The position numbers and the translations under genes were made by a program. Under the pieces are notes generated by a model that searched no databases, was not told the DNA's origin, and worked only from the letters and a program-made list of their open reading frames with translations. A DNA stretch of 5,133 bases from an uncultured Christensenellaceae bacterium (lineage in GTDB: Bacteria > Bacillota > Clostridia > Christensenellales > Borkfalkiaceae), in assembly GCA_910587625.1 (NCBI GenBank), contig CAJUMW010000028.1, positions 7,390 through 12,522 on the forward strand, read 5' to 3'. Positions within the stretch are counted from its first letter, which is position 1, and each line of letters begins with the position of its first letter. Below are positions 4,735 through 5,133 of this stretch, in pieces.

Positions 4735-5133
4735 ATGGCAAAACAAACGGTAAAAGAACGCCGCACGCTTGTCAAATTCGCCGTACAGCGCACGACACAC
4801 ATCGCGGGAAAAGGTGCGTCGACAACGTGGGAAACAATATCGGTCAAAATAGGCGAAGCCGACGACGGCTCGCCTATAATGACAGATTGCTTTTATTGCG
4901 AATGGTTAAACGCATACGGGCAAACGGCAACGCAACAGCAAGCCGACGGCGTAATACGCCCCGCCCGCTTGCGCTTGCCGTTCGTTAAAGCAGTTTACGA
5001 CGCACTTATCGCGCGGGACGTGCGAATTTACTTGCGCGGCATAAAAGACGACGCGCACACGTTTTGTCTTGCAGGGGCGGCGGATAACTACCTTGAACAA
5101 AACAAAATGATTGAACTACAAGTCAAAAAGTAC
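4735..5133 (+). CDS. Head closure / head-tail adaptor protein (3' end outside window)
   Basis: The frame opens at ATG 4735, 5 bases after GGAG and 1 base after the connector stop, and has 133 codons with no stop before the window ends. The protein looks like the phage head-tail joining family (SPP1 gp16 / HK97 gp7-like), which plugs the connector and offers the docking surface for the tail. Support comes from the central WLNAYG segment, the ARLRLPF and VRIYLRG beta-strand stretches, and the ending DNYLEQNKMIELQVKKY, which is like the common endings of this family. That suggests only a few residues are missing. The N-terminal 50 residues, basic and without the family's usual opening, are less typical. 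The assignment rests on these short motifs and on gene order, so another small head-tail protein is possible. Confidence 0.72.
   Translation, partial: MAKQTVKERRTLVKFAVQRTTHIAGKGASTTWETISVKIGEADDGSPIMTDCFYCEWLNAYGQTATQQQADGVIRPARLRLPFVKAVYDALIARDVRIYLRGIKDDAHTFCLAGAADNYLEQNKMIELQVKKY

Overview
The window carries the head-assembly module of a tailed phage or prophage (HK97-fold, siphovirus-like), all on the + strand. The host is most likely a Gram-positive, Clostridia-type bacterium. This is inferred from near-consensus AGGAGG ribosome sites before most genes, a TTG start on the portal gene, and protein families typical of Firmicutes prophages. Nothing in the window tells a free phage from a prophage, because no integrase, attachment site or host gene is present.

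Layout: 1-684 is the C-terminal nuclease half of the large terminase (start outside the window). 687-866 is a small CxxH...CxxC zinc-ribbon protein resembling the Mu Com family. 867-1186 is non-coding but densely organised. It holds an AT-rich inverted repeat, a near-consensus promoter (TTGACT, 18 bp, TATAAT), four spaced copies of GTGCGCCG each preceded by a different hairpin, and a very strong intrinsic terminator ending 12 bases before the portal ribosome site. Then come portal (1187-2467, TTG start), prohead protease (2467-3168), major capsid protein with its own scaffolding domain (3155-4405), a gp6-like head-tail connector (4473-4733) and a head-closure/adaptor protein (4735 to beyond the window end).

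The genes work as one pathway. Terminase cuts and pumps DNA through the portal. The portal nucleates a shell of capsid protein, whose N-terminal delta domain acts as scaffold and is removed by the protease. The connector and adaptor then seal the filled head and join the tail.

The unexpected part is the terminase-portal gap. Its promoter, repeated structural units and terminator predict an RNA of about 220 nt. It is either a cis-acting leader that attenuates the capsid operon or a separate phage small RNA. The hairpin stems differ in sequence from unit to unit but stay paired, which is internal evidence that RNA structure is being kept. I do not recognise this RNA as a named family.
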